This document shows, piece after piece, positions 41,083 to 53,772 of a stretch of 64,000 nucleotides of DNA. Source of the DNA: Saccharomyces uvarum (Eukaryota > Ascomycota > Saccharomycetes > Saccharomycetales > Saccharomycetaceae); contig OX365929.1 in NCBI GenBank assembly GCA_947243795.1, positions 124,001-188,000 on the forward strand, in the 5' to 3' direction. A program made the translations under genes and the position numbers. The notes below the pieces were generated by a model. The model did not search any database and was not told the DNA's origin. It was given only the letters and a program-made list of their open reading frames with translations. Positions within the stretch are counted from its first letter, which is position 1; every line of letters begins with the position of its first letter.

Positions 41083-41219
41083 TTTTTTTTTCAAAACCGC
41101 TCAATTGAAACTTAACTGCATTGTACATACAAATACATATATATTTACAAATTCTATTTAGTTTTCTGTTAGGTCGTAATGCTAAAGGGAAGGTCTTTTA
41201 TAAAATGACACTTCAGTTT

Positions 41220-42059
<840 letters not shown>

Positions 42060-42274
42060 CTATGCATTTAAGAGTAGCCTTCATATATGTATTTTTTTTT
42101 CTTTCACAAGATAGTCTTGCCAAATGTACGTGTTTTACCCGGATATGACTAACATACCGATTATCATCCATCATCAGGTTAAAGAACTGATATACAAAGC
42201 TCGTGTTCAAGCAGCATACCAGAATATTGCTGTTATCTTTCTTCTGTTTTATTACATATACTCGTATAAACGTA

Positions 42275-44389
42275 TCAACTAGTAATTAAGTCAACTCTAG
42301 CACGCTTCCATACATTATGAAGATAGACAGGCTCTTCACCTTCGACGAGTGTCAACTTCCCATCTTCAAGATCCGGACAAGTTACCGTGATCTGTGCATA
42401 CGAACCTCTATTTCCGGTTGCTCTAATGAATTTTCCAGGGTTTATAACAACCACATTTTGAACTACTCTTGCAAAGTACTGTAGGTCACTTGGTATAATC
42501 ATTATGTCTGGGGTAAACCCGCCGACGAATTCTGTCAACCCCAGGTAACCTACGTCCAAGTCTGCACCTGATATATGTTCATAAACTTTTTCTTCATTAC
42601 GCTTCGAGTTGTTGGATTCCTTCTTCACGGGTATGCTGTTAGATTTTATTCTTGTACGAATGCTACCTGGAAATATAGGATAGTATCTACGCTGTTGCAA
42701 GATATGCTCTGAAACACGGTCCAGTCTATATCTCGATGAAGTAGTACCACCTTTTATGACTTCTTTCAAGTCTTTGAACGTATCCACATTTGAGCAGCCA
42801 AAATATATTTCATTTATTTGGAAAGAGGAAGGATTCGTTACACACTTGAAGTTTTTTTTGGGTAATTGTAGAGCTTTCCTAATCAAAGAGGCTTGTGGAT
42901 ACGCAGCATGATTTGAGATCGCATCTCTTGTAGAGGGTATCAGTATAACTTGAATGTGTGGTGATATCGTTTTTAGGATAGGTGTAAATAACTTCAAAAA
43001 CAGTTCATCCAATGTTTTTGGTTGCGTTTTAAATTGGGGAAAATTTGGTAGTTTACCGCTGGCTATTAGGGGGTGTGTGATGTCTATGAATGGACCAAAC
43101 ATTATTAAGACGTGAGGTTTGACTTCGGTATTGATACGATTAATAAAATCCTCCAATAGTCCCAGGGAGAAGCTATCGTCGGCAAAGTATGGCCCACATG
43201 TGGCAATAACTTTTAAAGACGAACCTTCTAAATTTGCTTGATACTCTTGAAGTTCTTCTGGTGTAGAGACAGGAGAATTTGGGTAAGGTAGCGCTAATGT
43301 AGAATTGACAGTGAAGTAATCTCCGTTAGCATTTTTGCCTTTGAATGCTACAATTTGTCCTAAGAAAAAAGAAAGTTCTTTAATCTGGGATAAGTCTAGT
43401 CTTACTCTTCTACCAACACCGCCCATTCTCGAAGTTTCTAAGGCAAGTGATTCTGGGTTTAAAAACTTGTCATAGGTAGGCGAGTCTGGAACAATTCTTC
43501 CAACGGTATAAATCTCAGACTGGGATTGGATGGTTGGATCAGCAAAATCATTTGGAGACAACTTGTAATGATCCTGAATAATCCTTGTAAATGAGTCGAT
43601 TTGATCGTCGAGCACGTCGGAAGCTTCTTGTAAGTTTTGTCTCATTGTTCTAAATTTGTACTTTTTAGCATCGTAGAATGGTTCGACTCTAACTTCACTA
43701 GGAGGTAATTCTTCAGTCGAATCTAAACCTACATTTGAATTACCTGAAGATATCTCGATGTTTTCGGGATTAAGGGAATCCAAAATTTTACCACCAGTAG
43801 TGCTCTGTTTCAGTGCGGTTGGGGTATTTGTTGTTGGAGTTTGGAATGTTGACGGAATGGGGGTGTTTGCGTTGAGGCTTTTAGCAGATAGTGGAAATTT
43901 TATATCCTCGTTATTTTCCGGCACACCTGGTGTGAATTCCAATTTTAATGAGCTGTCACCGTTCCCATTTGTTTCTACCTCAGAACCTGCAGTATAGGGT
44001 TTCTTAGAGTCACTGAGTGAAGAAGGTCCATGTAATCTTCTTTTCTTTAACGTTGGCGTTTTAGGAATATTAAGACCAAACAGCGGGCTTGAATTCAAGC
44101 TCTTATTTATGAGAGGTTTTTTGATCGAGGGGTTTATCTTAGAATTGGAAGAGATTTGAGTAGCACACTTTTCCATTTTTAATTGTAGGAATTGTTTGAA
44201 CTCATCTAGATTCTTGGAGGTTAAGTCTGTGTGTGTTTGACGCTTTTGGTTGGAGAACTGCTCCCATTTAATATACAAATCCTCAACAGTCAATGCGTGT
44301 ACCTTCGTTAAATTCTGTAATGCAGTAACTATTTCTGGTTTATCAGCCTCTGGGCCGAAATGCGTGATGACATCAATAGATCCGCTCAT
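42275..44389 (-). CDS. POL12: DNA polymerase alpha-primase B subunit Pol12
   Basis: 704-residue B subunit of the polymerase alpha-primase complex, needed to start DNA replication and for telomere capping with Stn1. The N-terminal domain (about 1-90) is followed by a disordered, Thr/Pro-rich linker (about 95-240; TPTLKKRRLHGPSSLSDSKK, PTTNTPTALKQ), a Cdk target region in yeast. The C-terminal half is the OB fold plus inactive calcineurin-like phosphoesterase domain (VIATCGPYFADDSFSLG, HVLIMFGPFIDITHPLI, ILIPSTRDAISNHAAYPQ, TPDIMIIPSDLQYFARVV, NVVVINPGKFIRA). Two MCB sites upstream fit G1/S expression. The length is within one residue of S. cerevisiae. Confidence 0.96.
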   Translation of the reverse strand: MSGSIDVITHFGPEADKPEIVTALQNLTKVHALTVEDLYIKWEQFSNQKRQTHTDLTSKNLDEFKQFLQLKMEKCATQISSNSKINPSIKKPLINKSLNSSPLFGLNIPKTPTLKKRRLHGPSSLSDSKKPYTAGSEVETNGNGDSSLKLEFTPGVPENNEDIKFPLSAKSLNANTPIPSTFQTPTTNTPTALKQSTTGGKILDSLNPENIEISSGNSNVGLDSTEELPPSEVRVEPFYDAKKYKFRTMRQNLQEASDVLDDQIDSFTRIIQDHYKLSPNDFADPTIQSQSEIYTVGRIVPDSPTYDKFLNPESLALETSRMGGVGRRVRLDLSQIKELSFFLGQIVAFKGKNANGDYFTVNSTLALPYPNSPVSTPEELQEYQANLEGSSLKVIATCGPYFADDSFSLGLLEDFINRINTEVKPHVLIMFGPFIDITHPLIASGKLPNFPQFKTQPKTLDELFLKLFTPILKTISPHIQVILIPSTRDAISNHAAYPQASLIRKALQLPKKNFKCVTNPSSFQINEIYFGCSNVDTFKDLKEVIKGGTTSSRYRLDRVSEHILQQRRYYPIFPGSIRTRIKSNSIPVKKESNNSKRNEEKVYEHISGADLDVGYLGLTEFVGGFTPDIMIIPSDLQYFARVVQNVVVINPGKFIRATGNRGSYAQITVTCPDLEDGKLTLVEGEEPVYLHNVWKRARVDLITS

Positions 44390-44577
44390 TTTTCTTGTTT
44401 CAATTGTGTTTCCTGCTTATGTCGTTTTCTAAGCACTACTGAATGGATCGGTAACCGACTGACTCAGTGAGATTAGTATGCAAATATATTATATGGGGAA
44501 ATGTTATATATGACTACATATGAATTCATAATACTACAATTTTTTGAAAAGAGCAAGAAGGAAAGAAAACTGATGAG

Positions 44578-44627
44578 ACGCGTCACGTCAGAAAATATAT
44601 CAAAAAAAAAGTACGAAAATAACGCGT
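44578..44627 (-). promoter_or_regulatory. Two MCB sites upstream of POL12
   Basis: ACGCGT at 44578-44583 and 44622-44627, 189 and 233 bp upstream of the POL12 ATG. The Mlu I cell-cycle box is bound by MBF (Mbp1-Swi6) and drives G1/S transcription of replication genes. The second copy lies only 13 bp from the STU1 stop. Confidence 0.85.
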
Positions 44628-44639
44628 CAGGCCATGGTA

Positions 44640-47600
44640 TTATTCGTTTGAGGCGATGAACATAATCATTCTAAAGACATCCTTGGGCAGGCAATCGAAT
44701 AACTGTTCGGTTTCTTGTTCATTGCAATCCAGAGTGGATTGTAAGTGTCTCAAAGACTGTGCTAAGACCATGGCACTGGTGAAGTTCCACGAGGTTTTAT
44801 CGCTCTCAGTTATGAAATAGCTCATCGTCTGAATAATCTCAGATATATTAGATTTCTTTAATTGCGTGCGAATAGTGGGAGATAACAACATCTTGGATAA
44901 CGTCTCAATTAGAAACGTTTCTTTCACACCGGCAGTATCGGGCTGTATTTCTGTGACCAGCATACTTAGGATTCTTGTTGCTGAATGTTTTTTGAAGTAA
45001 TGTGACTGCATTAGGTTGTCTCTAAACTCTTGTGCCAGCTTGTAGATTTCATTCCCGTAGTCAGATAGTTTGTTGAGCATTAGAAGGATTTGTTCCCATA
45101 CTTCTTCAAATGACATTCTTAGTGAAACTCCGTCATCGTCAGCGTTTCCACTTTCTCTATTCAAAAAGTTTTTCCAAACTAAGAGATTATGGACGAGAAT
45201 AATGGATTTACTGGAGATTTTCGATGGTATCGAGGGCGTGTCATCTGTGGATTTCAGAAGCATGATAGCCACGGCTAATAGTTCATCAAAGCCATTTTCA
45301 CTTAACAACCAATTCATCATCTTCGTATTTTGAAAACAAATTATTAAAGGTTCGATCAGGTAATTTACATGCTTCATTGTAAACGATCCGCTTTTGATTC
45401 TGTTGATAGCCTTTAACATATGATTGAAATAGACATCAAAATCCATCGAGGAGTTACCTATTGAGTCGACCATTAGTAGATGACTAATTTCATACATGGT
45501 TAATGAATCCTTCGGGAAGTCATTCATGATAGGAAAATGTACTTTCTCTGATTTCTTGCCGGTTTCCAATTTTACTTTCTTGGAGTTGATATCTTGTTCA
45601 GTTAAAACCGGTTCCCTTTCTCTCTTTAAGGTGATTTTTTGCTTTTGATCCATATTTTCATCCCTGTTTATTTTTACTGGCGACATAGTTTCCAAATTAG
45701 GCTTTTCATTTTCACTTCCATTTTCGTTTTCAGTTTCAATATGCTTTTTCACAATAGGCTTTCCAGGCTCATTTATAATTTTTGGTGGATCCGTGCTAAA
45801 TTTAACCGTTGGTTCATTATCCTCTTTTGATTGTTTTTCCATATTATCAGTGCCGTTTTGGAAAATTTCACTTAAATTTAAATCTGACTTTAGCGAAGTT
45901 TCCATGTCTTGATCATCTTCTTCCTTTACTGAATTTGGGTGATCTAATTGATAAACACTGACAATTTTAGTCATTTCTGATAACTTTTTGTCCTTTTCAA
46001 TGTCATCGTGAATAACAACACTATTTGTGCTTGATGATCTCTTTTGGTCGATGTTATTTTTCAACTCCAATGTCTTGTCGCTTCCTAAATTTTTGAATGG
46101 GTTGATCATTGTCATCTCCATATACTTTTTTACATCATTTTCGTCGGTTTCCTCATCCAAACTGTCGTCTTTCTCTAATTTGTTTTCATCAATTGGTGTA
46201 AAATTCACAGAACTTTCTCTCGAAATGATGTTTTCTATTTTGAAGCCTGGGTCCTTTTTCTCTAGTTCACGGCAAATTTTCATCTTAGTAGATACAATCT
46301 CGAAATCAGTTAACAAGCTACTAAAGCGTTCTTTATCAAATTTGTAAATCTCAAAAATTAAATTGAAATAGAGTGTATAGTCAAATTCTTTACCATAAAT
46401 TTTGAAAAGACTAGCTAAAGTTTTAGGTATCAAATCCTTTATGCATAACCTCGAAGTGCCATCATTATTGTTATTCAAACCGCGGAAAAGCTCAAGTAAC
46501 AATTTGAAGTTATAATTGAAGAATATGGTTTTGTATTTCATATAATATAATTTTGAATCGGGCGTGCAATTATTGGAATCTATAAAATTGAATAATTCCA
46601 CGATAGAAATAATCAAATTGGTTGTTTGAGAAGAGTTTTCAGAATCGGCTTTATTTTTTAATATTTCCGCACAATCAAAATCGTTAATAGAGTATAGTTC
46701 AAGAAGATAATTTAGAGGAACTTGGTTTATGAAATTCGGTATGTCTAAAAACGGTTTGAAATCGTATGGCGATTTAATCATAATTTGGTGTAGTTTTTCC
46801 AATATTTTAGAAATTTCCAATCTTGTAGCCGGCGATGATGACGATGGTTGTTGTGGAGCCAGTAATAATTCTTTTTGTAAAAATTGCAACATATCTTTGA
46901 ACTGGGTTGAAGAAAAAGCATCATTGAATTTTTTGTAAAAGTTTTCGTATTCAACGGTTTTATTACCGCTTTTTGATGACTTTGGAGAAGATGATATTGA
47001 AATGTCGTTTTTATCCATATATTTCTTCATTAAAGTGTTGGTGTAACTGTTTGATAATTCATCAGTCAAATCAATTTGGTTTGAGGAAAAATCCTCCAAA
47101 TTAGCATAATTTTCGGTTGCTTTTGTACTAGTAATGGAAGAAGGAGGGGCGCTGACTTTTCTTTTGATCGGGTTATTACCGTTGTTGGTATTACTGTTTG
47201 CAGTGGGGTTCGATATATCCTGATGGCGTGTTCGTTTTTCATTTTCCTTACTTGAATACTCACTTGTTGATCTCAAATTGGTTTTAAATTTATTCGAAAG
47301 TTTAGTGGCAATAACACCGCCGCCAGCAGCAACCGCAGGAAGATTGAGTAGAGAGGTGGAGGAAGATTGTGTTGGTTGAGCATAACTTGGGAAATGCCTC
47401 TTTTGTTCTAATAGACTGACTCTTCTTGAAGAACTATTAGAAGATTGGGAATATAAACGAGACATCGTGGCGGCTGTAGAAGCGGACGCTGTGGATGGCA
47501 TTCTTGAAAGCTGGTAGTTTATGTTTAGATGAGCGGGGATTGCTAGTTCTGTTGCTTTTTTCAACTGTGGAGAAAAAGAAGAGTTCAATAATTTTTTGGC

Positions 47601-49226
47601 GTTGGTGGGATAACATTTATAGAAATACCAAAAAGTCAATCTCATTGCCTCTCTTACGGTAGTTTGCGAATCTGAAATGCCCTTTTTCAACCATTCTTCA
47701 ATATATATCAGATTGTTTTCCAACTTGGAAGTTGGTGAAGTGGTATTCGAGTTATTGGATGGGAGATTAGAGTCATTGAACTTGACCAAGAAACTTCGTA
47801 ACAGTATGGCAGAGCAGAATCTCGGTGTAACGGTTTTTTCGTTTATCAGTAAGAAAGATAATTGGAATAGTTTATTATGGAAATGGTTTATATCGATGAT
47901 CAAGGTGATTAAACAATGAAATGCAGTTTGGGAAGAAATTTTTTTGGTGGAGGACAATAAGTTTTTGAAGATGGTAAAAATCTGGTCTAATATTGACAAA
48001 GGCAATTGGTCATTCAAAATATGTATTAGCCTCTTGAGGAAAAGCAACGCGGCCAACGACAGTGTTGTCCTCAGCGATGACGTGGCTCTTGAAATCAGTT
48101 CGATTAGTTGCACCTCTTTCATTATGGTGACGAACTCTTCTGGGCTGTCCTTGGGAACATTGCCTGATATGATTTTGTCTAGTTCAATAACATTTGACTG
48201 TCTTGATTTCCAGTTTTGTTCAGTTTCCTTTACATTTTGAAACGGGGCCAGCAAACTTTCCAAGTCCTGTTGTAATAGGTTCAAAGAGTCATAATCTTTC
48301 TTCGCGGAGGGATCTTTATTGCTTAGATTGTTTGACAACTGCGGCAATTTCGCCTCGTTCAACAGAAGTTGGAATTCATAATCCTCGTCAAACAACGCGG
48401 ACTTGTCTTCTTGTGACTGGTCCTGGTCTTGTGATTTTGTTAAGCTCATGAATTTCTGTTTAAACTTCCCCACTTCCAGATCATTAAGAAATCCATTCAT
48501 CAAATCTTGTGAGTTTCCCTCATCATTCTTCAAGTATTTGTACATTATATCAAAAATAAGTTCTATCACTGTGTTATTGTTGTCGTCATTTGCGTGTTCA
48601 TTTAGGTTGTTGTTTAAAAGATTGGTGAACGAAAGCATGAAGAAACGTAGTAATTGCAAATGGTTTGAGTTGTTTTTCTCGTTAATCTGGATGAGTTCAT
48701 CGATGGTTAGTAGAGTGGACTTTATCCTGTTCAAGTCGTCTTCGCTTTGATTTTCATTTGGTCTTTGTAAGAAACTCGCGAGAATAGCCTGGATCTTCAA
48801 TGGGTTCACCAGATAGATGGCTTCGATGGCTTTGATAGAAGGCAGCCAGAACTTTTTCTCGTTGGGCAGTTGGAAGATCAAATGATTTAGTAATTCTTCA
48901 ACGAGCGTGTCATTGAATTGTACAGGAGACTGCATGGCCACACGTTTGATGAGGTAGCAAAGGGCTGAGTGCGATAGGGTTATTAAGCGCGGGTATGCGC
49001 GGTAGGCGTAATGGCCGGAGACGAACAGTAACGCGGTGAAATAGGCCTGGATCGACGACTCATTGACGAGTTCCTTCTTTACGTGGCCTTTGAACCGCGT
49101 GAGCAGCGATAGTTTTTCCTCGATGGGTATGGAATCGTCCTTGAATACAGTGTACAGCGGGAAGGCTTCGTTCGAATGCGCATTAGTGCTGCTGTTGTTG
49201 TTGTTTTCGTTATTAAAGGACAACAT
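44640..49226 (-). CDS. STU1: CLASP-family microtubule protein Stu1
   Basis: 1528-residue CLASP that binds microtubules, kinetochores and the mitotic spindle in yeast. The start at 49226 ([16 protein letters not shown]) aligns with the recalled S. cerevisiae start; a few codons upstream are open only from TTG. TOG-type HEAT domains lie in about 20-240 ([20 protein letters not shown]) and about 320-580 ([60 protein letters not shown]). A Ser/Arg/Lys-rich microtubule-binding linker follows (about 590-750, [20 protein letters not shown]). Then come a divergent middle region, an acidic stretch, and a conserved C-terminal domain (about 1290-1528). Regions 600-760 and 1080-1250 diverge most from S. 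cerevisiae. Confidence 0.95.
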   Translation of the reverse strand: MLSFNNENNNNSSTNAHSNEAFPLYTVFKDDSIPIEEKLSLLTRFKGHVKKELVNESSIQAYFTALLFVSGHYAYRAYPRLITLSHSALCYLIKRVAMQSPVQFNDTLVEELLNHLIFQLPNEKKFWLPSIKAIEAIYLVNPLKIQAILASFLQRPNENQSEDDLNRIKSTLLTIDELIQINEKNNSNHLQLLRFFMLSFTNLLNNNLNEHANDDNNNTVIELIFDIMYKYLKNDEGNSQDLMNGFLNDLEVGKFKQKFMSLTKSQDQDQSQEDKSALFDEDYEFQLLLNEAKLPQLSNNLSNKDPSAKKDYDSLNLLQQDLESLLAPFQNVKETEQNWKSRQSNVIELDKIISGNVPKDSPEEFVTIMKEVQLIELISRATSSLRTTLSLAALLFLKRLIHILNDQLPLSILDQIFTIFKNLLSSTKKISSQTAFHCLITLIIDINHFHNKLFQLSFLLINEKTVTPRFCSAILLRSFLVKFNDSNLPSNNSNTTSPTSKLENNLIYIEEWLKKGISDSQTTVREAMRLTFWYFYKCYPTNAKKLLNSSFSPQLKKATELAIPAHLNINYQLSRMPSTASASTAATMSRLYSQSSNSSSRRVSLLEQKRHFPSYAQPTQSSSTSLLNLPAVAAGGGVIATKLSNKFKTNLRSTSEYSSKENEKRTRHQDISNPTANSNTNNGNNPIKRKVSAPPSSITSTKATENYANLEDFSSNQIDLTDELSNSYTNTLMKKYMDKNDISISSSPKSSKSGNKTVEYENFYKKFNDAFSSTQFKDMLQFLQKELLLAPQQPSSSSPATRLEISKILEKLHQIMIKSPYDFKPFLDIPNFINQVPLNYLLELYSINDFDCAEILKNKADSENSSQTTNLIISIVELFNFIDSNNCTPDSKLYYMKYKTIFFNYNFKLLLELFRGLNNNNDGTSRLCIKDLIPKTLASLFKIYGKEFDYTLYFNLIFEIYKFDKERFSSLLTDFEIVSTKMKICRELEKKDPGFKIENIISRESSVNFTPIDENKLEKDDSLDEETDENDVKKYMEMTMINPFKNLGSDKTLELKNNIDQKRSSSTNSVVIHDDIEKDKKLSEMTKIVSVYQLDHPNSVKEEDDQDMETSLKSDLNLSEIFQNGTDNMEKQSKEDNEPTVKFSTDPPKIINEPGKPIVKKHIETENENGSENEKPNLETMSPVKINRDENMDQKQKITLKREREPVLTEQDINSKKVKLETGKKSEKVHFPIMNDFPKDSLTMYEISHLLMVDSIGNSSMDFDVYFNHMLKAINRIKSGSFTMKHVNYLIEPLIICFQNTKMMNWLLSENGFDELLAVAIMLLKSTDDTPSIPSKISSKSIILVHNLLVWKNFLNRESGNADDDGVSLRMSFEEVWEQILLMLNKLSDYGNEIYKLAQEFRDNLMQSHYFKKHSATRILSMLVTEIQPDTAGVKETFLIETLSKMLLSPTIRTQLKKSNISEIIQTMSYFITESDKTSWNFTSAMVLAQSLRHLQSTLDCNEQETEQLFDCLPKDVFRMIMFIASNE

Positions 49227-49471
49227 CGTTTCCAGAGCATGCAAGGTTCCCTAAAAACCCTAATTGCTGGTGTTGAGTACTCCTGTGGGGTTGGAGCAAT
49301 TGCCACTTGAAAAGTAAATAAATAAATAAATATTAACAGTTTACAGTAAATAAATAACTTGATTTTCATAAAAATCTTTACTATGAGATGCACGCGCCGT
49401 CGGGGTAACCGTCGTATTATCATTCATTAAAACAGTTATGTACTATCTACACTACATTACATTACATTATA

Positions 49472-50482
49472 CTATATTGCCAAAGTGGATGACGATGACA
49501 GTGGGGAGTTCATTTGAGTTTGCTTTTGGCTTGCCTCGGTGGATTGAGGATTCGTGTGGAGTTTCAGCGGCTCCGTCAGCAGGTGGCCCATTCTCTCTAT
49601 CTTAGTCCTGAGGTAGCCCTCTATCTCCTTGGAATCTATGCCCTCACTGGAGTTTGTCCAGTGTATAGGCACCATGGGAACTCGCTCGACGCATTTGAGG
49701 AGCGGCACGTGTTCCACCTGTTTGATCTTTTCCGGGTTGTTTGTTAAAAGCCTGATGTTTGCGACGCCCAGGTCCAGCAGGATGGCCTTGCCCAGCGAGA
49801 AGTCTCGGGCGTCCACGGGGTGCTTCAGCATCAGGTTGGCCTGCACCGTGTCAGCACCCAAGTCCTGCAGATTGTAGGCCTTGAGCTTCTCGCCCAGCCC
49901 GATGCCGCGACCCTCCTGTCTGAGGTACACGATAACGCCGTGGCCATTTCCGCCTTGGATATTGCTTGAGGGCTCATGGTCGCATGCAATGAGCCTGCCG
50001 GCCCTGTCGAACTGCTCCCCACAGTCGCAACGAGCACTCCAGGCGTTCTCGCCAGTGTAGCATTCGGAATGGATCCGAACCAGCGTATGATGGTGGGAGT
50101 CCCAGGTCGTGGCCGTGGAGGCCAGTAACTCGCCCGTATGCTCGTCAAACTCCAGTGCCAGCCCGAGCCTATCGTCCTCGTCTGCCACCGTCCTGCCAGG
50201 GTACAGCTTGCCGATGTACGCGCCCCTGATCATCCGGTCCTGTTGCGTCTCATGAGGCCTCCTGCGGAACAACGAGCGTGACCGTATGTCCTCGCCGAAC
50301 ACGATGGCCAGATGCTCCTTATTGTCACGGTCATTGCTGTACAGATGCAGGAAGATATCCGGGCCCTGCGTGGTAGGAATACGGGCTCTCGCCACACATT
50401 GCACCAGGGGCAGGCCGTCGCTGATCTCGTTATTGTTGTTATTTCTGTTGCTGTTGCTGTTGTTGCTGCTATCCATAGTCAT
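49472..50482 (-). CDS. RIB1: GTP cyclohydrolase II
   Basis: 336 residues from the ATG at 50482 ([12 protein letters not shown]). First step of riboflavin synthesis: GTP to 2,5-diamino-6-ribosylamino-4(3H)-pyrimidinone 5'-phosphate plus formate. Zinc-binding cysteines are in [19 protein letters not shown] (C-x10-C-x-C). Also seen: [20 protein letters not shown] (catalytic Tyr/Arg loop), [20 protein letters not shown], and the strand [16 protein letters not shown]. An in-frame ATG at 50518 would add 12 residues ([12 protein letters not shown]); I prefer 50482 because it aligns with the recalled S. cerevisiae MTIDN start and has A at -3. The codons are strongly G+C-ending. Confidence 0.94.
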   Translation of the reverse strand: MTMDSSNNSNSNRNNNNNEISDGLPLVQCVARARIPTTQGPDIFLHLYSNDRDNKEHLAIVFGEDIRSRSLFRRRPHETQQDRMIRGAYIGKLYPGRTVADEDDRLGLALEFDEHTGELLASTATTWDSHHHTLVRIHSECYTGENAWSARCDCGEQFDRAGRLIACDHEPSSNIQGGNGHGVIVYLRQEGRGIGLGEKLKAYNLQDLGADTVQANLMLKHPVDARDFSLGKAILLDLGVANIRLLTNNPEKIKQVEHVPLLKCVERVPMVPIHWTNSSEGIDSKEIEGYLRTKIERMGHLLTEPLKLHTNPQSTEASQKQTQMNSPLSSSSTLAI

Positions 50483-50932
50483 CTTGTGCAGTTGCTGTGG
50501 TGGTTTAGCCCTGTTCATTGCAGTGACTCAACTGTGCCCATGACAGCACCGCACTTTCTTATATACATCGTATGGCCTCGCGCCCGCCCCACAGAGCGCG
50601 GACTAATTTCTGACAAATCGCAAAAAGAAAAAAAAACAAAGGAAAAAAAAGGAAAACCAACCCTATGTCACCCGCACTGGATCAAGTAACCAACCCTTTT
50701 ATTTTAATTTATACCCTGTACTTTTAAGCTTTTAGACCTGTCGTTTAACACGAAAGCCCTCCCAGTTTTTTGTATGTGCCCGCCCATCCAAACAACAATT
50801 ACAAACTACTATAACCTAGATCAGTTTTGCTAACCAAATTTAGACACAAGGTACAATCAGCAACAGCATTCGCAATCACAGACTATACTGATCGGGTAAT
50901 TCATAAACACAGCCTCCACTAAAGCACCTGCA
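50483..50932. promoter_or_regulatory. RIB1/HEK2 divergent promoter
   Basis: 450 bp. A Reb1-type CGGGTAA at 50893-50899 lies 34 bp before the HEK2 ATG. An A-rich run at 50620-50660 is on the RIB1 side. A longer RIB1 start at 50518 would fall in this interval. Confidence 0.5.
50893..50899 (+). promoter_or_regulatory. Reb1-type site near HEK2
   Basis: CGGGTAA, 34-40 bp upstream of the HEK2 ATG. This is an unusually close position; if occupied, it would lie near or inside the 5'UTR. Confidence 0.4.
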
Positions 50933-52093
50933 ATGTCACAGTTCTTCGAAGCCGCTACCCCCATTGCCATCCCCTCAATCAACGCCAACAATGGCGCCAA
51001 CGATGCCGGCAGCTCCGCCACCGGGGCTGCTCCCGCAGCCGGGGCTGGCGCTCAGCCCACCATCAACCACAGGCTCTTACTGTCGTTAAAAGAGGCCGCT
51101 AAGATCATCGGTACCAAGGGCTCGACCATCTCGCGCATAAGAGCTACCAACTCCGTCAAGATCGGCATCTCCGAAAAGGTGCCCGGGTGCTCCGACAGGA
51201 TTCTATCCTGTGCTGGCAACATAATTAACGTGGCCAACGCCGTCGGCGATATCGTCGACGTGCTCAACAAGAGGGACGCTGAGAAAGAGGACGCTGCCGG
51301 GGCCGCCGAGGATGAGGGCGAGGAACACTACTATTTCCACTTCTTGAACCATATCTTGCCCGCACCCTCCAAGGACGAGATCAGAGACCTGCAGCAGCTG
51401 GAAAACATCGGATACGTCAGACTCATCGTGGCCAACTCCCACATCTCCTCCATTATCGGCAAGGCCGGCGCCACCATCAAGTTCCTGATCAACAAACACG
51501 GCGTCAAGATCGTCGCTTCCAAGGACTTCTTACCCGATAGCGACGAGAGGATCATCGAGATCCAGGGTTTCCCCGGGTCCATCACCAATGTGCTCATCGA
51601 GATCAGCGAAATTATTTTGAACGATGTTGATGTCAGGTTCAACACCGAGAGGTCTTACTTCCCTCACTTGAAAAAATCGCCCGGCGAGCCGTCGTCTCCT
51701 CCAGCCTCCTCCAGCACCAAAATCGAATTGAAGATCCCAGAACTGTACGTGGGTGCCATAATTGGCCGTGGCATGAACAGAATCAAAAACCTGAAGACTT
51801 TCACAAAGACCAATATTGTTGTAGAAAGGAAAGACGACGACGACAAGGACGAAAACTTTAGAAAATTCATAATCACGAGCAAATTCCCCAAGAACGTCAA
51901 GCTGGCTGAGTCAATGCTTTTGAAAAACCTGAATACTGAGATCGAAAAACGTGAAAACTACAAGAGAAAACTTGAAAGCTCGGAGGGTCACGCCGCCGCC
52001 GCTGCCACTGAACATTCTGACTTCATGTCCTCCTCCGAAGAAGAAGAAGAAGAAAAAGAAGAAGAAGAACACGACAATGAAGATGAACAGTAG
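50933..52093 (+). CDS. HEK2: KH-domain RNA-binding protein Hek2/Khd1
   Basis: 386-residue hnRNP-K-like protein that binds and represses mRNAs such as ASH1 during transport to the bud, and also affects telomere chromatin. Three KH domains: about 42-105 (LLSLKEAAKIIGTKGSTISR), about 158-220 (IVANSHISSIIGKAGATIKF) and about 264-330 (IPELYVGAIIGRGMNRIKNL). KH1 and KH2 keep the GxxG loop (GTKG, GKAG); KH3 has GRGM. The Ala/Gly-rich N-terminus and an acidic Glu-run tail (about 362-386) flank them. The length is close to S. cerevisiae (381). G+C-ending codons dominate the first 250 residues. Confidence 0.95.
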   Translation: MSQFFEAATPIAIPSINANNGANDAGSSATGAAPAAGAGAQPTINHRLLLSLKEAAKIIGTKGSTISRIRATNSVKIGISEKVPGCSDRILSCAGNIINVANAVGDIVDVLNKRDAEKEDAAGAAEDEGEEHYYFHFLNHILPAPSKDEIRDLQQLENIGYVRLIVANSHISSIIGKAGATIKFLINKHGVKIVASKDFLPDSDERIIEIQGFPGSITNVLIEISEIILNDVDVRFNTERSYFPHLKKSPGEPSSPPASSSTKIELKIPELYVGAIIGRGMNRIKNLKTFTKTNIVVERKDDDDKDENFRKFIITSKFPKNVKLAESMLLKNLNTEIEKRENYKRKLESSEGHAAAAATEHSDFMSSSEEEEEEKEEEEHDNEDEQ

Positions 52094-52426
52094 TGCGCAC
52101 GCCAACGCGCACGCCCACGCAGAGAAAATAATCATCTTAACGATTAATGTTGCATCATTACTAGTTTCAACTGTATTTTATTGGGGGGAAACAATTAATA
52201 TATATGTATATATATCTGTACAAAAAACCGTTTTATAGTATTCAATATAGAGCTGTTGTATTTTTTTTTATTATAGAATTCTTCTTCAATACATTTCGCG
52301 CATCGCCAGAAAGAGGCACAGAGAGAGAGAAGGGGAAAATAACATGAAAAAATCATAGCTTCTAGCTAGTATAAACAAATAAACAAAAAATGCTACTAAA
52401 GCCCTAGACGTACACTATCTTCATGG
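52094..52426. other. HEK2 3' region and SHE1 promoter
   Basis: 333 bp. A CA/GC-rich short repeat (GCGCACGCCAACGCGCACGC) follows the HEK2 stop at 52095, then A+T-rich sequence with TATATA. No strong factor site seen. Confidence 0.4.
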
Positions 52427-53452
52427 ATGAATGATAAACTTCAAAAAGAACATAAAGACAACGATAACACCACGCAAATTAATGATTTTACGGCCCCGCA
52501 TATGAGTATAGACTTCCATTCGAATAACAATAGCAATATCATTGAGACTATTGGCGTTTCCAAACGACTGGGCAATTCAGTACTGCACGAACTGGATTCC
52601 AGAGCCACGTCGAAGTTTGAATTTCTAAAAGACCAAACCCAACAGCAGAACGACGAAAACAGTAATAGCCAGCCACAATCGGGCTCGCATAATATCAATG
52701 ACTTTTTCCAAACAAAGCATGATTATCAATTTGGTCAGATGGAGTCACTAGACACTCATTATATGGTCTTGCACACGCCAAAGAGGAAATCCCAGCGTGC
52801 TGTCCCTCAAGACTCTTCGGAATCAATGAAGAGGTCAAGGCCGTCGCACACAATTCCATACACTACGCCAGTGGTCAACGATATCACAAGAAGGATACGA
52901 AGATTGAAGCTGCGGAACTCACTCGTCAATGGGAATGACATCGCAGCCAGGGCAAGGTCCATGCAAGCAAACTCTAACGTAAACTCGATAAAAAACACGC
53001 CGCTGTCAAAGCCCAAACCGTTCATGCAAAAGCCAAACTTTTTAATGCCCACTACAAATTCTTTGAACAAGATCAACCCTGTGCATCCCAATGCTCACCG
53101 CAATGCACCCTTCTCGACGTCTGCACCGGCGCACCCAAGATCTAAATTGCCCAAATCTACACCGATAAGAGATTTACACTCTAAGACCAGGCCACCAGAA
53201 CGCATACCACCTGCTCCTGCAGCGAGTTCACAATTGAAGAACTCAGTTTCTGTTTTTGATAGACTTTACAAGCAAACAACGTTCTCTAGGTCATCATCTA
53301 TGAACAATTTATCATTAGACGGTTCAGCAAAGTCTACCAATGCGAGTGGGAAGTCCCGGATGGTGAAAAGTAAGACGAGTGGTTCGTTGTCCAGCCATCT
53401 TAAACAAGACACGACCACCAACACCAAGAATGATAGGCCCGTTTGGCGATGA
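52427..53452 (+). CDS. SHE1: Microtubule-associated dynein regulator She1
   Basis: 341-residue spindle and cytoplasmic-microtubule protein that inhibits dynein motility in yeast (family knowledge). It has no recognised globular domain. The sequence is basic, Ser/Pro/Asn-rich. Conserved segments are at the N-terminus ([40 protein letters not shown]), in the middle ([40 protein letters not shown]) and at the C-terminus ([40 protein letters not shown]). Clusters of Arg/Lys with Ser/Pro fit microtubule binding regulated by phosphorylation (inference). Between about 225 and 265 the sequence is poorly conserved against what I recall of S. cerevisiae. Confidence 0.92.
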   Translation: MNDKLQKEHKDNDNTTQINDFTAPHMSIDFHSNNNSNIIETIGVSKRLGNSVLHELDSRATSKFEFLKDQTQQQNDENSNSQPQSGSHNINDFFQTKHDYQFGQMESLDTHYMVLHTPKRKSQRAVPQDSSESMKRSRPSHTIPYTTPVVNDITRRIRRLKLRNSLVNGNDIAARARSMQANSNVNSIKNTPLSKPKPFMQKPNFLMPTTNSLNKINPVHPNAHRNAPFSTSAPAHPRSKLPKSTPIRDLHSKTRPPERIPPAPAASSQLKNSVSVFDRLYKQTTFSRSSSMNNLSLDGSAKSTNASGKSRMVKSKTSGSLSSHLKQDTTTNTKNDRPVWR

Positions 53453-53772
53453 TCGAATGGGAAATTGCATTTTATAAAAAAACGTCATATAACGTTATTT
53501 AGAAGCGGGAAAGAATACTACTAATATAAAACTATTTACTGGATATTTAGGTTTTTTTTTTCTTTATACGTAAAAGTTGTTTAAAAAATTTCATTGTTTT
53601 TCTTTTTTTTTTTTTTTTTGAATTCTTTGATCTTTTTGTTAGATAAGAATTTTTAAATATGTGGAAGGATAATAATATTATTAAAAACAAATCGTGTCAC
53701 TCGTTAAACACCAAAAGTGAAAAAAGAAAAAAATATGTGACAGAAATCAAATTAAATCAGATTGAGTTAGAC
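53453..53772. other. Convergent SHE1/PET9 spacer
   Basis: 320 bp. It has long T runs (53550-53560, 53603-53619) and A-rich stretches: 3'UTR and termination sequence. No gene seen. Confidence 0.5.

Noticed and set aside
49227-49244. Six-codon extension of STU1
   Set aside because: Begins with TTG; MLSFNNE at 49226 aligns with the recalled Stu1 start.
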